A stretch of DNA of 64,000 bases from Bianquea renquensis (GTDB lineage Bacteria; Bacillota; Clostridia; Lachnospirales; Bianqueaceae), in contig NZ_JACRSQ010000013.1 in NCBI RefSeq assembly GCF_014384895.1, forward strand, positions 1 to 64,000. Reading direction: 5' to 3'. Below are positions 36,094-45,091 of the stretch, piece after piece. Both the position numbers and the translations under genes were made by a program. The first letter of the stretch is position 1, and each line of letters starts with the position of its first letter. The notes under the pieces are model-generated. The model ran no database searches. It had not been told where the DNA came from and saw only the letters and a list, made by a program, of their open reading frames with translations.

Positions 36094-37253
36094 CCATCTC
36101 TCTCCTTCGATTCCATCAATAGTCTGTACAGCGCAGGGCTCACTTGATACTCGTCTATAGCGGCCTCTGCCTGACGCAAAGCCTCCCTGCGTTTTCCATC
36201 ACTGACAGTTCCCCGTATTCCCCGAATCAACACATTTTTCGGAGAATGCGCCATATCAATAAATTCCAAGAGTTGAACGTGGTATCCCTGCGACTCTAGC
36301 AGGCAACCGCGAATGGAATCCGTCATAAGAGCGGCGAAGCGCTCTTTTAACAACCCATATCGAGTAATCGCAGAGCTCCCTCCCCGCAGTTGTTGATTCA
36401 CCTCGTGTTGACAGCAAGGAACAGAAAAGATCATGTCTGCCTTCCAGGCAATGGCGTTCCATATGGCATAATCCGTCGCCGTATCACACGCATGAAGGCT
36501 GATCACCATATTCACATGTTCTTCTGTCTTGTACCCTGCAATATCTCCAATCTCAAAGTGTAGACCATGGTATCCGTATTTTTCTGCTATCCTTTGGCAG
36601 TGCTCAATTACATCCCGCCTTCGATCAAGGCCTGTTATCCGAGCTTCTATTCCTCTCACCTCTGTGAGAAAATAATATAATATAAAGGTCAGGTAGGATT
36701 TCCCACAGCCAAAATCAACGACCGTCAGCGTTTTGCGATTCTCCGGTATGCTGTCATTTACCATTTCAACAAAACGATTAATCTGTTTAAACTTATCATA
36801 TTTGGACTGGACAATCTTACCTTCCGGCGTAAAGATTCCGAGATCCACCAAAGGTGGAATCACATTGCCTTCGCGAAGAAGATACTGTTTCTCTCGATTG
36901 TGAGCCAAATTTGTCTCTTGATATGGCTGCTCCCTTGTTTTCTCATGATACAACTGCTTTCCTTTTTTTGATCGTTTCCACAGATGCGTCTGCACATCAG
37001 TCAGCGCCTCCATCTGCCGAAATTGCGTCTGCAAACAGTGCAATAGTGATTTCTTTGCCTCTTCAGCCGTCAGATTTTCATGGAATACCTGCGTTCTCGT
37101 GTACTTTTCGAATTGATATTGTAGTTCTCCTTTTATCTGAATCCGGCGGACTGCAATCTTCTGGTACCCCTGGTTGTTCTCTGGGTTGCTGAGGATAATG
37201 CGACTGACGGTTTGTGAAAATATGTGATCCAGTACCTCCTGTAACTCTCTCAT
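36075..37253 (-). CDS. SAM-dependent methyltransferase (METTL25-like)
   Basis: A 392-residue protein. The C-terminal half has a Rossmann methyltransferase domain with VVDFGCGKSYLTF (about residues 199-211), LDRRRDV, MVISLHACDTATDYAI (about 263) and FSVPCCQHE (about 287). The CGKSxL, HACDxATD and PCCQHE strings are those of the Methyltransf_32/METTL25 group. The N-terminal half is helical and charged. It starts upstream of and overlaps pulA. The substrate is not known to me; relatives are proposed to act on RNA or protein. Confidence 0.85.
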   Translation of the reverse strand: MRELQEVLDHIFSQTVSRIILSNPENNQGYQKIAVRRIQIKGELQYQFEKYTRTQVFHENLTAEEAKKSLLHCLQTQFRQMEALTDVQTHLWKRSKKGKQLYHEKTREQPYQETNLAHNREKQYLLREGNVIPPLVDLGIFTPEGKIVQSKYDKFKQINRFVEMVNDSIPENRKTLTVVDFGCGKSYLTFILYYFLTEVRGIEARITGLDRRRDVIEHCQRIAEKYGYHGLHFEIGDIAGYKTEEHVNMVISLHACDTATDYAIWNAIAWKADMIFSVPCCQHEVNQQLRGGSSAITRYGLLKERFAALMTDSIRGCLLESQGYHVQLLEFIDMAHSPKNVLIRGIRGTVSDGKRREALRQAEAAIDEYQVSPALYRLLMESKERDGWNNGT

Positions 37254-37330
37254 AACCTAGTTTCCCCCATTTCCTGTATTTTTCTGCGAAATACCCCAGC
37301 GCTGCTTCACCGCACACCGCTGAGGCAACG

Positions 37331-39169
37331 TCATTCTTCCGCTATCGTCCTTCCTACGTCATCGGTCTCCCCCAATATCTCTGGAAATGCCCGATCTGCG
37401 ATAGCCTGCACCAATTGATTGCTGCTCATATTTCGAAGGCAGTAGGTCACCAAATATGGGTTATCCGTCACAATTCCATCGACTCCCATAGCAATCAGTT
37501 TCCGCATGTTTTCTTCCGTATTGACTGTCCAGACAAATAATTCCTTTTTATGCCGGTGTAGGAGAGTCAGCAGATCCCGCGATACAAACGTTCTCTCCAC
37601 ACTATAGCAGTCCGCCTCCTGGATACTCATAATGTTCCCGTACACCGCGGATACAATGTACTGAGTTTTGATAAACGGATTGGTCCGCCTCACCGTCTCC
37701 AGTATGGATGGATTCATGGATGCGATCATACACTCCTGTTCCATCTCACACTCTTCCACAATTCGAACCGTCTCCTCCGCCAGGTTGGTCTCATGGCCCG
37801 TGGCCTTGAGCTCGATAATGAGCTTTAGCTTTCCCTTCGCGTATTCGAGCGCCTCCCGCAGCGTGGGAATTTGCTCTCCCTCAAATGCGCTGGAATAGTA
37901 GCTACCGGCATCGTACTCCCTTGTCTCCTGGAAATCCACCTCCCAGACATTCTTGTGAACGCCTGTTGTCCTTGCAAAATTGCTGTCATGCAGCAAGATC
38001 AGCTCCCCATCCCGGGTTTGCTGGACATCAATCTCCGCGTAGTCGGCGCCCCCCAGCACCGCTTCCCGAAGAGAGGCAATGGTATTCTCCGGCGCGAAGG
38101 CGGATCCGCCTCGATGGGCTGCGATGGAAACCCTGTCCTCATCACTGTCAAAAATCACCACGTGAACTGTAGTCGCATTGATATAGAGGAGGGCCAAGGT
38201 TACAATGAGGCCCCCTTTTGCCAAGCGGCGCCAGAGATGGCGATGCGTCTCCCGCTTCGTCTTTTTGAAGGTAAAGGCTTGATAAAACCGGGCATTATAA
38301 TACAGCGCTGCGATGAAACTGAAGCTGGCGGCAAACCCAAATAAAGTAATCAACAGGGAGCTGAAGTCGTCCAGCTTTGCACAGTCTCGCTGAAACACAA
38401 TGCGCGCGCTTGCCATGGGAACCCCCAAGCGCACCCGCAGATATACAATGCCGAGGGCCATCAGGTAGATCACAAGGGCAATTCCCCAAATAAACGCAAA
38501 CCACAATATAAACATCCAAACGGTATGAAAAAATTGCCCTCTGACTAAGTCCACACTCTTCTTACAAGCCTTCCGAAAGCTGTCGCCTGCCAGCGTTACC
38601 TGATGGATGCTAAAAACCCATCGCACAATGAAGATGAGAACAAGTACAGACGCGATCTTATAGACGGCATTCAATACCGGGGTTTTTAATATATTGTCCA
38701 ATATATACCCTGGAATGCTGATAGAGCCGAAGGGGCCAGTCGTCAGTGCCAACCCTGACATAGGGATCATCAGCAGAACGAAGACTACCATTAACAGATT
38801 TTGTGGTTTCAAAATGCGGAATGCGCGGCGCACCGCCGAGAAAAACAGCTGCCCCGCCCCTGTCCACTTTCCCTGAACGCCATTGTCAAAATACAGCACG
38901 ATGGCCGTCATCTCAATAAAGATATAGACCGCGTACACGCAGATTGTCCCAACTGCCAGCAGAACTGCTATGGGATTCCGCATGAGAACCGGCAGGGTAT
39001 CCATGGTTAGATACCGCAACCCCGCCTGCTGTATGGCATAATCCAGCAGCGCCTTTAGCGCAGGGATTGCGACTGCCAGGGCCGCTGATTTATAGATTAA
39101 CTCAAAGAGAAGCAGGGTACTCCAGTCCCAGAATATTAATTTAAGTGCATTTTTGAATGTCCGAACCAT
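37331..39169 (-). CDS. Membrane-anchored glycerophosphodiester phosphodiesterase
   Basis: About 612 residues from the ATG at 39169 (MVRTFKNALKLIFWDW), chosen because GGAGGGAG precedes it; the longer frame to 39328 is not protein-like. Residues about 10-320 form six to eight helices (GPDPase membrane domain). The C-terminal GDPD barrel starts VSIAAHRGGSAFAPENTIAS with catalytic His and Arg (about 345), then YAEIDVQQTRDGELILLHDSN with the metal ligands. It should hydrolyse glycerophosphodiesters at the outer face, supplying glycerol 3-phosphate or turning over teichoic acid or lipid headgroups. Confidence 0.93.
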   Translation of the reverse strand: MVRTFKNALKLIFWDWSTLLLFELIYKSAALAVAIPALKALLDYAIQQAGLRYLTMDTLPVLMRNPIAVLLAVGTICVYAVYIFIEMTAIVLYFDNGVQGKWTGAGQLFFSAVRRAFRILKPQNLLMVVFVLLMIPMSGLALTTGPFGSISIPGYILDNILKTPVLNAVYKIASVLVLIFIVRWVFSIHQVTLAGDSFRKACKKSVDLVRGQFFHTVWMFILWFAFIWGIALVIYLMALGIVYLRVRLGVPMASARIVFQRDCAKLDDFSSLLITLFGFAASFSFIAALYYNARFYQAFTFKKTKRETHRHLWRRLAKGGLIVTLALLYINATTVHVVIFDSDEDRVSIAAHRGGSAFAPENTIASLREAVLGGADYAEIDVQQTRDGELILLHDSNFARTTGVHKNVWEVDFQETREYDAGSYYSSAFEGEQIPTLREALEYAKGKLKLIIELKATGHETNLAEETVRIVEECEMEQECMIASMNPSILETVRRTNPFIKTQYIVSAVYGNIMSIQEADCYSVERTFVSRDLLTLLHRHKKELFVWTVNTEENMRKLIAMGVDGIVTDNPYLVTYCLRNMSSNQLVQAIADRAFPEILGETDDVGRTIAEE

Positions 39170-39264
39170 ATCTGGATCTCCCTCCGCCGCAGTGCGCGGT
39201 TGTTTGAAGCGGTGAACGCATACGGCCGCGCAGCAGATTGTTCGCTTTGCGATTAGTATACCAC

Positions 39265-39303
39265 AAAACAATAAAGAAATCGACTGGTTTTCACACAGTC
39301 GAT
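39265..39303 (-). terminator. Intrinsic terminator downstream of the sulfur ABC importer
   Basis: ATCGACTG and CAGTCGAT form an 8-bp stem around a 9-nt loop, followed on the minus strand by a T-rich tail. It lies about 275 nt after the permease stop and overlaps the end of a spurious reading frame. Confidence 0.6.
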
Positions 39304-39427
39304 GATTAAATCTGACACGCTGTTCCATGTCCTGCTTGCCGCCTGACTCATTTTTTTGAATATGGCAGATGGGAAAGCCGCAAATCGGCCTACAGTCTTT
39401 TTCCGCTCTGTCCGGTCATAAATTCCC

Positions 39428-39490
39428 AGCGCATCCCAAATCGGTCGATTAACGAAACAAGAACCGACGATTGGTCTGTTCTTTGTAAAG
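39428..39490 (-). pseudogene. C-terminal scrap of a VOC/PhnB-like protein
   Basis: In the 39170-39578 gap, one minus-strand frame reads SSVLVSLIDRFGMRWEFMTG before a stop. This resembles the closing beta strand of PhnB/VOC-superfamily proteins (DKFGxxW pattern). No start or other domain is present. I treat it as a gene remnant, weakly supported; the rest of the gap shows only the terminator. Confidence 0.3.
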
Positions 39491-39578
39491 GAATATGATA
39501 TCACGGACAACAAAAGAAGTCAATCGCTCCGCAATTACGCGAAATTGATAGTGGTAGTCCACTACATATCAAAATCTG

Positions 39579-40499
39579 CTACCGTCTCCAGCGCAGCAGA
39601 TACCGCTGTAACTTATTAAACAGAAACGAGATCCCGACGACAACGACTCCGATAACCAGCAGTCCCACAATGGTGCGCGTATAATCTCCGAAATCTGAAT
39701 ACTGTTTAACGTAGTAGCCCATCCCATCCCGCGCGCCGATCATCTCTGCCGAGGTCAGCAGAATGAAGGACACGCTCAATCCCTGATTACAGCCGATAAA
39801 AATTTGCGGGATAGCGGCCGGGAGGATCACAGAAAATAACATGGTAAACTTCTTGACATTCAGCACTTTCGCGGAATCGATTATCCTCTGTTCCACATTC
39901 AATACACCGCTCATGGTGCTGGCTAGAATGGGCCAGAAGGCAGCTAGAAAGATGACGAAGACCGAGACGGAACGAAAGGTGGGCAGCAAGGCGATTCCGT
40001 AGGGGATGTACACAATCGGCGGTATTGATCCGAGAAACTTCGATATATAGGTGGCCGCATTGCCGAGCCTCGCGCTCCACCCTAGAAATAGTCCAAGGGG
40101 GATGGCGATAATAGTCGCCAATACGTAACCTTGAAGGATGATCCCCACTGAGCTTTTGATGTTCACCACAATCTTATGGAAATCACGGACAAACTGCTCA
40201 AACACTCTTCCCGGTGGAGGAAACAGTACTTCACTGAGCAGATTAAACTTGGCAGTGGCCAAGATCCACAGAATCAAAAGGCCGTAAAGGAAACCTACAA
40301 TATCAAGAAACAGGTTCAACCCCTCCTGCTTTTTGACCAGAGCGGAGACAAACAATACGAGGACTTCCACCCCCACCCCAAACCAGATGGCATATGCTGC
40401 GTAGGTCTCGTTCGCTACCTGATCCGGCAAAAGTTGGATTAGCAAAAACAGCAGAAATAGCAGATGGATCCACCGTAAGAATCTTTTCCTGGCCGTCAT
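39579..40499 (-). CDS. ABC importer permease (SsuC/TauC-like)
   Basis: A 306-residue membrane protein with about six to seven helices. The BPD permease signature region is TSAEMIGARDGMGYYVKQYSDF (two pieces, about 245-265), the EAA-like loop contacting the ATPase (KVLNVKKFTMLFSVILPAAIPQ is just before it). The family imports sulfonates, taurine, nitrate or thiamine precursors. It overlaps the ATPase gene by 1 nt. Given the sulfur-metabolism context, an organic sulfur substrate is the likeliest. Confidence 0.9.
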   Translation of the reverse strand: MTARKRFLRWIHLLFLLFLLIQLLPDQVANETYAAYAIWFGVGVEVLVLFVSALVKKQEGLNLFLDIVGFLYGLLILWILATAKFNLLSEVLFPPPGRVFEQFVRDFHKIVVNIKSSVGIILQGYVLATIIAIPLGLFLGWSARLGNAATYISKFLGSIPPIVYIPYGIALLPTFRSVSVFVIFLAAFWPILASTMSGVLNVEQRIIDSAKVLNVKKFTMLFSVILPAAIPQIFIGCNQGLSVSFILLTSAEMIGARDGMGYYVKQYSDFGDYTRTIVGLLVIGVVVVGISFLFNKLQRYLLRWRR

Positions 40500-41311
40500 T
40501 ACAAGACCACCTCACTCCCGCCAATTTTATCCATGATGTCGCCATAGAACAGGGACAGCAATTCATTTCGAAATTTGCTGTAGTCCCTTGTCTGCACGAG
40601 ATCCGAGCGGTTTCGAGGGCGTTCAAAGGGAACGGAAATCTCTTTATAGACCCTGCCGGGGCTGGCCGACATCATGATGATGCGGTCGGACAGTAGGATG
40701 GCCTCGTCAATATCATGTGTGACAAAGACCACCGTTTTCTTTTCCTGTACGCCATCCCCCTCCCACAGTTTCAAAAGTAGCTCCTGAAGAATTGTGCGGT
40801 TTTTCGCGTCGATTGCGCCGAAGGGCTCATCCATCAACAGGATATCCGTATCCATCGCCAACGCCCGCGCAATCGCCACACGCTGCTGCATACCGCCGGA
40901 TAGCTGGGAGGGGTATTGATTCTTAAATTCCCCAAGTCCGACCTTCTCAAGATACTCGTCCGCCAGTTTTAGCCGGTGGGCTTTGGAAATCTCTTTCTTA
41001 ACCTGCTTGATTCCGAAGGCAATATTTTTGCGGGCTGTCATCCAAGGGAAAAGGGAATAATGCTGGAATACGACGCCACGGTCCGTGCCGGTGCCGGAGA
41101 TCGGCTTACCATCGATTAAAATAGTACCCTCCGCCGGGGAATTGATTCCCTCAAGAATGCTCAACAGCGTACTTTTCCCACAACCGCTGGAGCCGATCAC
41201 ACTGACGAATTCACCAGATTCCACAGAAAACGATACATCCTTCAGCGCCGTAAAGCGGCGATTCTTGTCCGTGTACTCAACCGTTAAATTCTGTATCTCG
41301 ATTTTACTCAA
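40499..41311 (-). CDS. ABC importer ATPase (SsuB/TauB-like)
   Basis: About 270 residues from a TTG at 41311 (LSKIEIQNLTVEYTD), chosen because GAGGTG lies 6 nt upstream; an ATG at 41362 would add 17 unlikely residues. Walker A GSSGCGKST (about 40), signature LSGGMQQRVAIARAL (about 140), Walker B ILLMDEPFGAID (about 163), switch VTHDIDEA. The LMDEPFGAID wording is that of the SsuB/TauB/NrtD group. It energises the adjacent permease. Confidence 0.93.
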   Translation of the reverse strand: MSKIEIQNLTVEYTDKNRRFTALKDVSFSVESGEFVSVIGSSGCGKSTLLSILEGINSPAEGTILIDGKPISGTGTDRGVVFQHYSLFPWMTARKNIAFGIKQVKKEISKAHRLKLADEYLEKVGLGEFKNQYPSQLSGGMQQRVAIARALAMDTDILLMDEPFGAIDAKNRTILQELLLKLWEGDGVQEKKTVVFVTHDIDEAILLSDRIIMMSASPGRVYKEISVPFERPRNRSDLVQTRDYSKFRNELLSLFYGDIMDKIGGSEVVL

Positions 41312-41364
41312 AGGATTCACCTCACATGTTTTCGTGCTCCAATAAAACCAGCAACCCTCCAATT

Positions 41365-42459
41365 TTATTCATACTGGTCGAAGTGCTCTTGCAAAGCCTT
41401 GTACACGGGATCATCAGGACTTTCTGTGATGAGACTTTCAAGGGCTTTCTGGTAGATCTGGGTGTTGTAATACTTCTCAATGTCATACTCGTCGGTGTAT
41501 CCCAGGTCAACGATTGTCTCCTTAAGTGTAATGGTTCCCTGTTTATCTGGGTCAGGGCTGGAGAAGCTGTATCCTCCATACACCTCAGTCCTAATGTACT
41601 CCTCGTCAATGTCGATGTATGTCTTCACGTCCTGGATGGTCCCGTCCTGGTTTTCCTGAGAAAACTTATAGGCCTTGATCAAGGCCCTCTCAAATGCATG
41701 ATAGGCATTGGGATTCTCACTGAGGGCCGACGTTAACGCAACCTGCCGGCAGCACGGCTGATTTTGTAGAGCCTCTTCGTCGGCGCAGTAATACACCACC
41801 TCGTATCCCTGTCCCTTCGCAAGGGATGCATAGGGCGAATAGACGGAGGCTGCATCAATCGAGTCATTCTGCAGGGCGGCATACGCATCCTTCTGGCTGT
41901 CAAAATAGACGATGTTGACCTGACCGGCGCCTTCCCCAATCTCAATATTAGCATTTCGCAAAAGAATTTGCAGCTCGGCATCCTGCACACTGTTTTTTAC
42001 CGAGGCAACATTTCTATCCTTCAGGATGGATACGTCCCAGCTCGATAAGCCTTCTGTATATTCTGGTTTTATAACATAGCCGTGCCCGTTGGTCATGGCG
42101 CCGCCAAAAATCGTCAAATCATGGCCTTGGCTCTGGAAGGTAAGGGCCGGAACCGATCCAATAAATGCCACATCCAATTTGCCGGACTCAAGACCTGAGG
42201 CAAGCTCTGAGGCGCTGGAGAACTGGGTCAGAGTTACATTTAACCCCTCCTCCTTGAAGTACCCCTCCTCCTGGGCAACAAACGCGAGAAGATGCGCTGT
42301 GGAGTTCAAGTATCCGAGATTGAACTCTGTCTTTTCAAGACTCGCTGTCTGCAATGTTTCGCTGTTTGAATGATCCGAAGATCTGTCATTGTTGGAGCAT
42401 GCTGTAACGGATAGCAGTAAGATTAACGCGAGTGCGCTCGCAATCACTATTTTTTTCAT
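41365..42459 (-). CDS. Substrate-binding lipoprotein of the sulfur-type ABC importer
   Basis: A 364-residue lipoprotein with signal peptide and lipobox LSVTACSNN (Cys about residue 21). The mature part has the NMT1/SsuA fold: NLGYLNSTAHLLAFVAQEEG (in pieces, about 47-66), GKLDVAFIGSVPAL (about 103) and a later QKDAYAALQNDSIDAASVYSP. The family binds alkanesulfonates, nitrate, bicarbonate or thiamine precursors. AAAGGA precedes the ATG. It is the first gene of the importer operon and lies behind the short-ORF/terminator leader at 42508-42682. Confidence 0.92.
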   Translation of the reverse strand: MKKIVIASALALILLLSVTACSNNDRSSDHSNSETLQTASLEKTEFNLGYLNSTAHLLAFVAQEEGYFKEEGLNVTLTQFSSASELASGLESGKLDVAFIGSVPALTFQSQGHDLTIFGGAMTNGHGYVIKPEYTEGLSSWDVSILKDRNVASVKNSVQDAELQILLRNANIEIGEGAGQVNIVYFDSQKDAYAALQNDSIDAASVYSPYASLAKGQGYEVVYYCADEEALQNQPCCRQVALTSALSENPNAYHAFERALIKAYKFSQENQDGTIQDVKTYIDIDEEYIRTEVYGGYSFSSPDPDKQGTITLKETIVDLGYTDEYDIEKYYNTQIYQKALESLITESPDDPVYKALQEHFDQYE

Positions 42460-42507
42460 TTTTCTTTTCCTTTCGTATTTATGTCCGCCTCACGGTGGAC
42501 TTTCCTA

Positions 42508-42542
42508 TAGGATAAAATAAAAGCCCCTGTTGCTGGGCTTCC
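42508..42542 (-). terminator. Intrinsic terminator (attenuator) before the sulfur ABC importer
   Basis: On the minus strand GGAAGCCC pairs with GGGCTTTT (8 bp, two G-U) around an 8-nt loop and runs into TTTTATTTTATCC. It stands between a Cys/Met-rich short ORF and the importer genes. CAGCAAC in its 5' arm and loop could pair with GTTGCTG, which includes two Cys codons of the short ORF; this is a weaker antiterminator than that of the 47-kb leader. Confidence 0.6.
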
Positions 42543-42586
42543 GAAGACTACCGATCATTTGAATCTGTCCAGTGAGACCGTAAGCA

Positions 42587-42682
42587 TCACATTCGAGACA
42601 TGCAACATCGCATGATACAGCAACCTTTGAACTGCCTCCTACACATACAGATAGTTTTTCCGTTATACGCGATTGTTGCCAT
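42587..42682 (-). CDS. Cys/Met-rich short ORF, possible leader peptide or frameshifted small gene
   Basis: A 31-codon ORF begins at an ATG behind a strong AAGGAGGA. It holds six Cys (residues 12, 14, 21, 22, 26, 27) and five Met (1, 13, 24, 28, 31). It ends 44 nt before an intrinsic terminator that precedes an importer for, probably, sulfur compounds, which is the layout of an amino-acid attenuator. Against this, the +1 frame from about codon 9 has better coding character (many G-starting codons, string SSKVAVSCDVACLECDAYG). Removing one A from the AAAAA run at codons 8-10 would join both into a ~57-residue protein. Either reading keeps the Cys theme. I cannot choose between them. Confidence 0.5.
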   Translation of the reverse strand: MATIAYNGKTICMCRRQFKGCCIMRCCMSRM

Positions 42683-42755
42683 GGTCTGATTCCTCCTTCT
42701 TTTCTTACCCTTATTATAGTGTATCTCCTTTCTTTTGTCCAATATCCTATAGGTA

Positions 42756-42977
42756 TTATAGGCAATAGGACCGATCTATACCAACCTCCATGAATCCCTG
42801 GATAATCCCTTCGATGATATCCTTTCCTGTTTTTCCGGCAATGCCACGGGGATCAAATCGCAGGTTATACAGTACCCCTACCTGGCACGCCGCCTGATTC
42901 AAGTGGGAGACGGAATTCGCTGCCGCTGGAATCGCGGGTATGGTTGCGATTTGAGTGACCGCCAGGCCGGCACGAAA
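42756..42977 (-). pseudogene. Coding-like frame directly after the mccA stop, without a start
   Basis: In frame with the mccA-like gene and immediately after its stop codon, 73 codons stay open and look protein-like, for example PAIPAAANSVSHLNQAACQ, then NLRFDPRGIAGKTGKDIIEG, ending in a TAA. No ATG, GTG or TTG with a Shine-Dalgarno lies at its front. I read it as the C-terminal remnant of a gene whose start was lost when mccA came next to it. I do not recognise the family. Confidence 0.4.
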
Positions 42978-43889
42978 TTATTCATACAGATGTTTGCTGA
43001 AATAGCGGTCTCCCCGGTCTGGCAGAAGGATCACAATGGTGCCGCGCGCTCCAGAAGCCACCAGCTTTTCCGCTGCAGCAAGGGCTGCTCCCGAAGAGGA
43101 GCCGGCAAATATGCCTTCCTTTCTGGCGAGCTTCCGCGCTCCGGCAAAAGCCTCGCCATCGCTGATCTTGACGACCTGGTCAACCAGCGACATATCCATG
43201 GTATCGGCAATAAAATCATTCCCGATCCCTTCGATATTGTAATCTCCGTGGGCGCCGCCTCCCATGGTGGACCCCACCGGGTCTGCAAGAACGCCCTTGA
43301 TTTCCGGATTTTGTTCTTTTAAGTACCGCACAACACCGGTGAAGGTTCCACCGCTGCCGGCGCCAGCTACGAGATAATCAAGGTTTCCGTGGAGATCCTC
43401 ATAAATCTCCGGGCCAGTTGTTTCATAATGGACTGATGGGTTCGCCTGATTCTTAAACTGTTCAAGGGAGATCGCTCCGGGGATGGCAGCGCGCAGCCCC
43501 TCTGCCTTCTCAGCCGCTCCTTTCATCCCGCCTTCCCGCGGCGTATTGATAATCTCGGCTCCCAGCGCCCGCATCAAAGTCTGCTTTTCCTCTGAAAACT
43601 TGGTTGGAACCACAAAGATAATGCGGTACCCGCGATTCAAGGCGGCAAAAGCAATGCCGAGGCCTGTGTTTCCTGCCGTTGCCTCCACAATGGTTCCTCC
43701 CGCCTTGAGCAGTCCTTTTCTCTCCGCATCGACAATCATCGACTGCCCGATGCGATCTTTCACACTCCCTGAAGGATTGTACAATTCCAGTTTTGCAAGC
43801 AACTGTACCCCCTCCGGCAGCGCCAAATGACTGAGCTTTACAGTAGGAGTCCGTCCAATCAGGTCCTGCATCGATGCATAATATGCCAT
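42978..43889 (-). CDS. Cysteine synthase-family PLP enzyme, MccA-like cystathionine beta-synthase
   Basis: A 303-residue fold-II PLP enzyme. PLP Lys lies in NPSGSVKDRIG (about residue 44), Asn/phosphate loop in EATAGNTGLG (about 68) and GAGSGGTFTG (about 177). The strings GGMKGAAEKAEGL, FKNQANPSVHYETTGPEIY and SSGAALAAAE follow Bacillus MccA more closely than CysK. MccA joins homocysteine with O-acetylserine to give cystathionine, the first step of methionine-to-cysteine conversion. Its stop overlaps nothing; its start overlaps the mccB-like stop by 1 nt. CysK activity cannot be excluded. Confidence 0.85.
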   Translation of the reverse strand: MAYYASMQDLIGRTPTVKLSHLALPEGVQLLAKLELYNPSGSVKDRIGQSMIVDAERKGLLKAGGTIVEATAGNTGLGIAFAALNRGYRIIFVVPTKFSEEKQTLMRALGAEIINTPREGGMKGAAEKAEGLRAAIPGAISLEQFKNQANPSVHYETTGPEIYEDLHGNLDYLVAGAGSGGTFTGVVRYLKEQNPEIKGVLADPVGSTMGGGAHGDYNIEGIGNDFIADTMDMSLVDQVVKISDGEAFAGARKLARKEGIFAGSSSGAALAAAEKLVASGARGTIVILLPDRGDRYFSKHLYE

Positions 43890-45049
43890 TATCTCGCCTC
43901 GCTTTCTGCTATAGCCTGATCAAGATCCATCAGGAGATCGCTGATATTTTCAATCCCTATGGACAGGCGGATGAGGCCATCTGTAATGCCTACCTTCTGC
44001 CTGACTTCATAGGGAATCGAAGCGTGGGTCATGCTGGCAGGATGGCAGACAAGACTTTCCACGCCGCCGAGGCTCTCCGCAAGCGCAATCAGCTTCAATG
44101 ACGAGAAAAACCTTTTGATATTGTACTTCTCATATAATTCAAAGGAAACCATTGCACCGCCGTTCTTAGCCTGTCTTTTATTGATTTCAAACCCCTGCGC
44201 GCCAGGCAGACCCGGATAATACACCTTCTTGACGGCCCTGTGATTCTGCAAATGCTCGGCTGCTTTTTCTGCGTTCTCCACATGACGGTCAAGGCGAACT
44301 CCCAGGGTCTTGATCCCGCGGATAAGCAGAAAGGAATCAAAGGGGCCCAGCACGCCGCCAGTGGCATTCTGGATAAAAGCAAGGCGCTGCGCCAATTCCT
44401 CATCGTTGACTACTGCCAGACCTGCCACAAGGTCACTGTGTCCGCCTAGGTATTTCGTTGCGCTGTGGAGGACGATATCCACGCCAAGCTCTATGGGGCG
44501 CTGAAGATAGGGTGTCATAAAGGTATTGTCCACAATGGAAAGAATGCCATATTTTTTCGCAATCCCTGCAATCGCCTTAAGATCAGTGACCGTCAGCAAT
44601 GGGTTTGCTGGACTCTCCACAAGGATTGCCTTAACTTCTGGGGTGAGTTTTTGTTCCAGCGCTGCAAGATCGGTGGTATCCTCAATGGAATAGCTGATTC
44701 CAAAATTCTTAAAAATCTTATCCAGCACGCGAAAGGTTCCGCCGTAAACGTTGCTGGAGATGATCACTCGGTCCCCTGAATGGAATAGGCTGAGAACCGC
44801 AGCGATAGCCGCCATACCAGAGCTGAAGGCAAAGCCTGCCTTGCCGTGTTCCAGCTCTGCAATCAGCGCCTCCAAGGCCGCCCTTGTGGGATTGCCTGTG
44901 CGGGAATACTCCCAGCCAGTGTTCTGCCCCAGCCCACGCTGTTCAAAGGTTGAAGTCTGATAGATTGGCACATTCACCGCGCCGGTCTGTTGATCGCCAT
45001 AAATTCCGCCATGGATCAAGGCTGATTCAATTTTATACTTGTTTAACAT
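43889..45049 (-). CDS. Cystathionine gamma-lyase/synthase, MccB-like
   Basis: About 386 residues from the ATG at 45049 (MLNKYKIESALIHGG), with AGGAGGA upstream. It is a fold-I PLP enzyme of the Cys/Met family: YSRTGNPTRAALE (about 55), SSGMAAIAAVL (about 80), and PLP Lys in LHSATKYLGGHSDLV (about 198). Together with the adjacent mccA-like gene it forms the reverse trans-sulfuration pair that releases cysteine from cystathionine. The lyase and synthase members are hard to separate by sequence; the gene pairing favours lyase. Confidence 0.88.
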   Translation of the reverse strand: MLNKYKIESALIHGGIYGDQQTGAVNVPIYQTSTFEQRGLGQNTGWEYSRTGNPTRAALEALIAELEHGKAGFAFSSGMAAIAAVLSLFHSGDRVIISSNVYGGTFRVLDKIFKNFGISYSIEDTTDLAALEQKLTPEVKAILVESPANPLLTVTDLKAIAGIAKKYGILSIVDNTFMTPYLQRPIELGVDIVLHSATKYLGGHSDLVAGLAVVNDEELAQRLAFIQNATGGVLGPFDSFLLIRGIKTLGVRLDRHVENAEKAAEHLQNHRAVKKVYYPGLPGAQGFEINKRQAKNGGAMVSFELYEKYNIKRFFSSLKLIALAESLGGVESLVCHPASMTHASIPYEVRQKVGITDGLIRLSIGIENISDLLMDLDQAIAESEAR

Positions 45050-45091
45050 GAACTTTTCCTCCTGTTTTCTAGATAGAATGAACGGTCTCAC

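Noticed and set aside
39253..39513. 86-residue minus-strand frame
   Set aside because: Its last codons run through the terminator hairpin and a different frame of the same DNA resembles a VOC protein end.
42505..42690. SAM-I riboswitch before the sulfur importer
   Set aside because: GAAGCCCAGCAACA resembles one SAM-I core stretch, but the other conserved stems and the AGAGAGGUGGAGGGA-like segment are absent.
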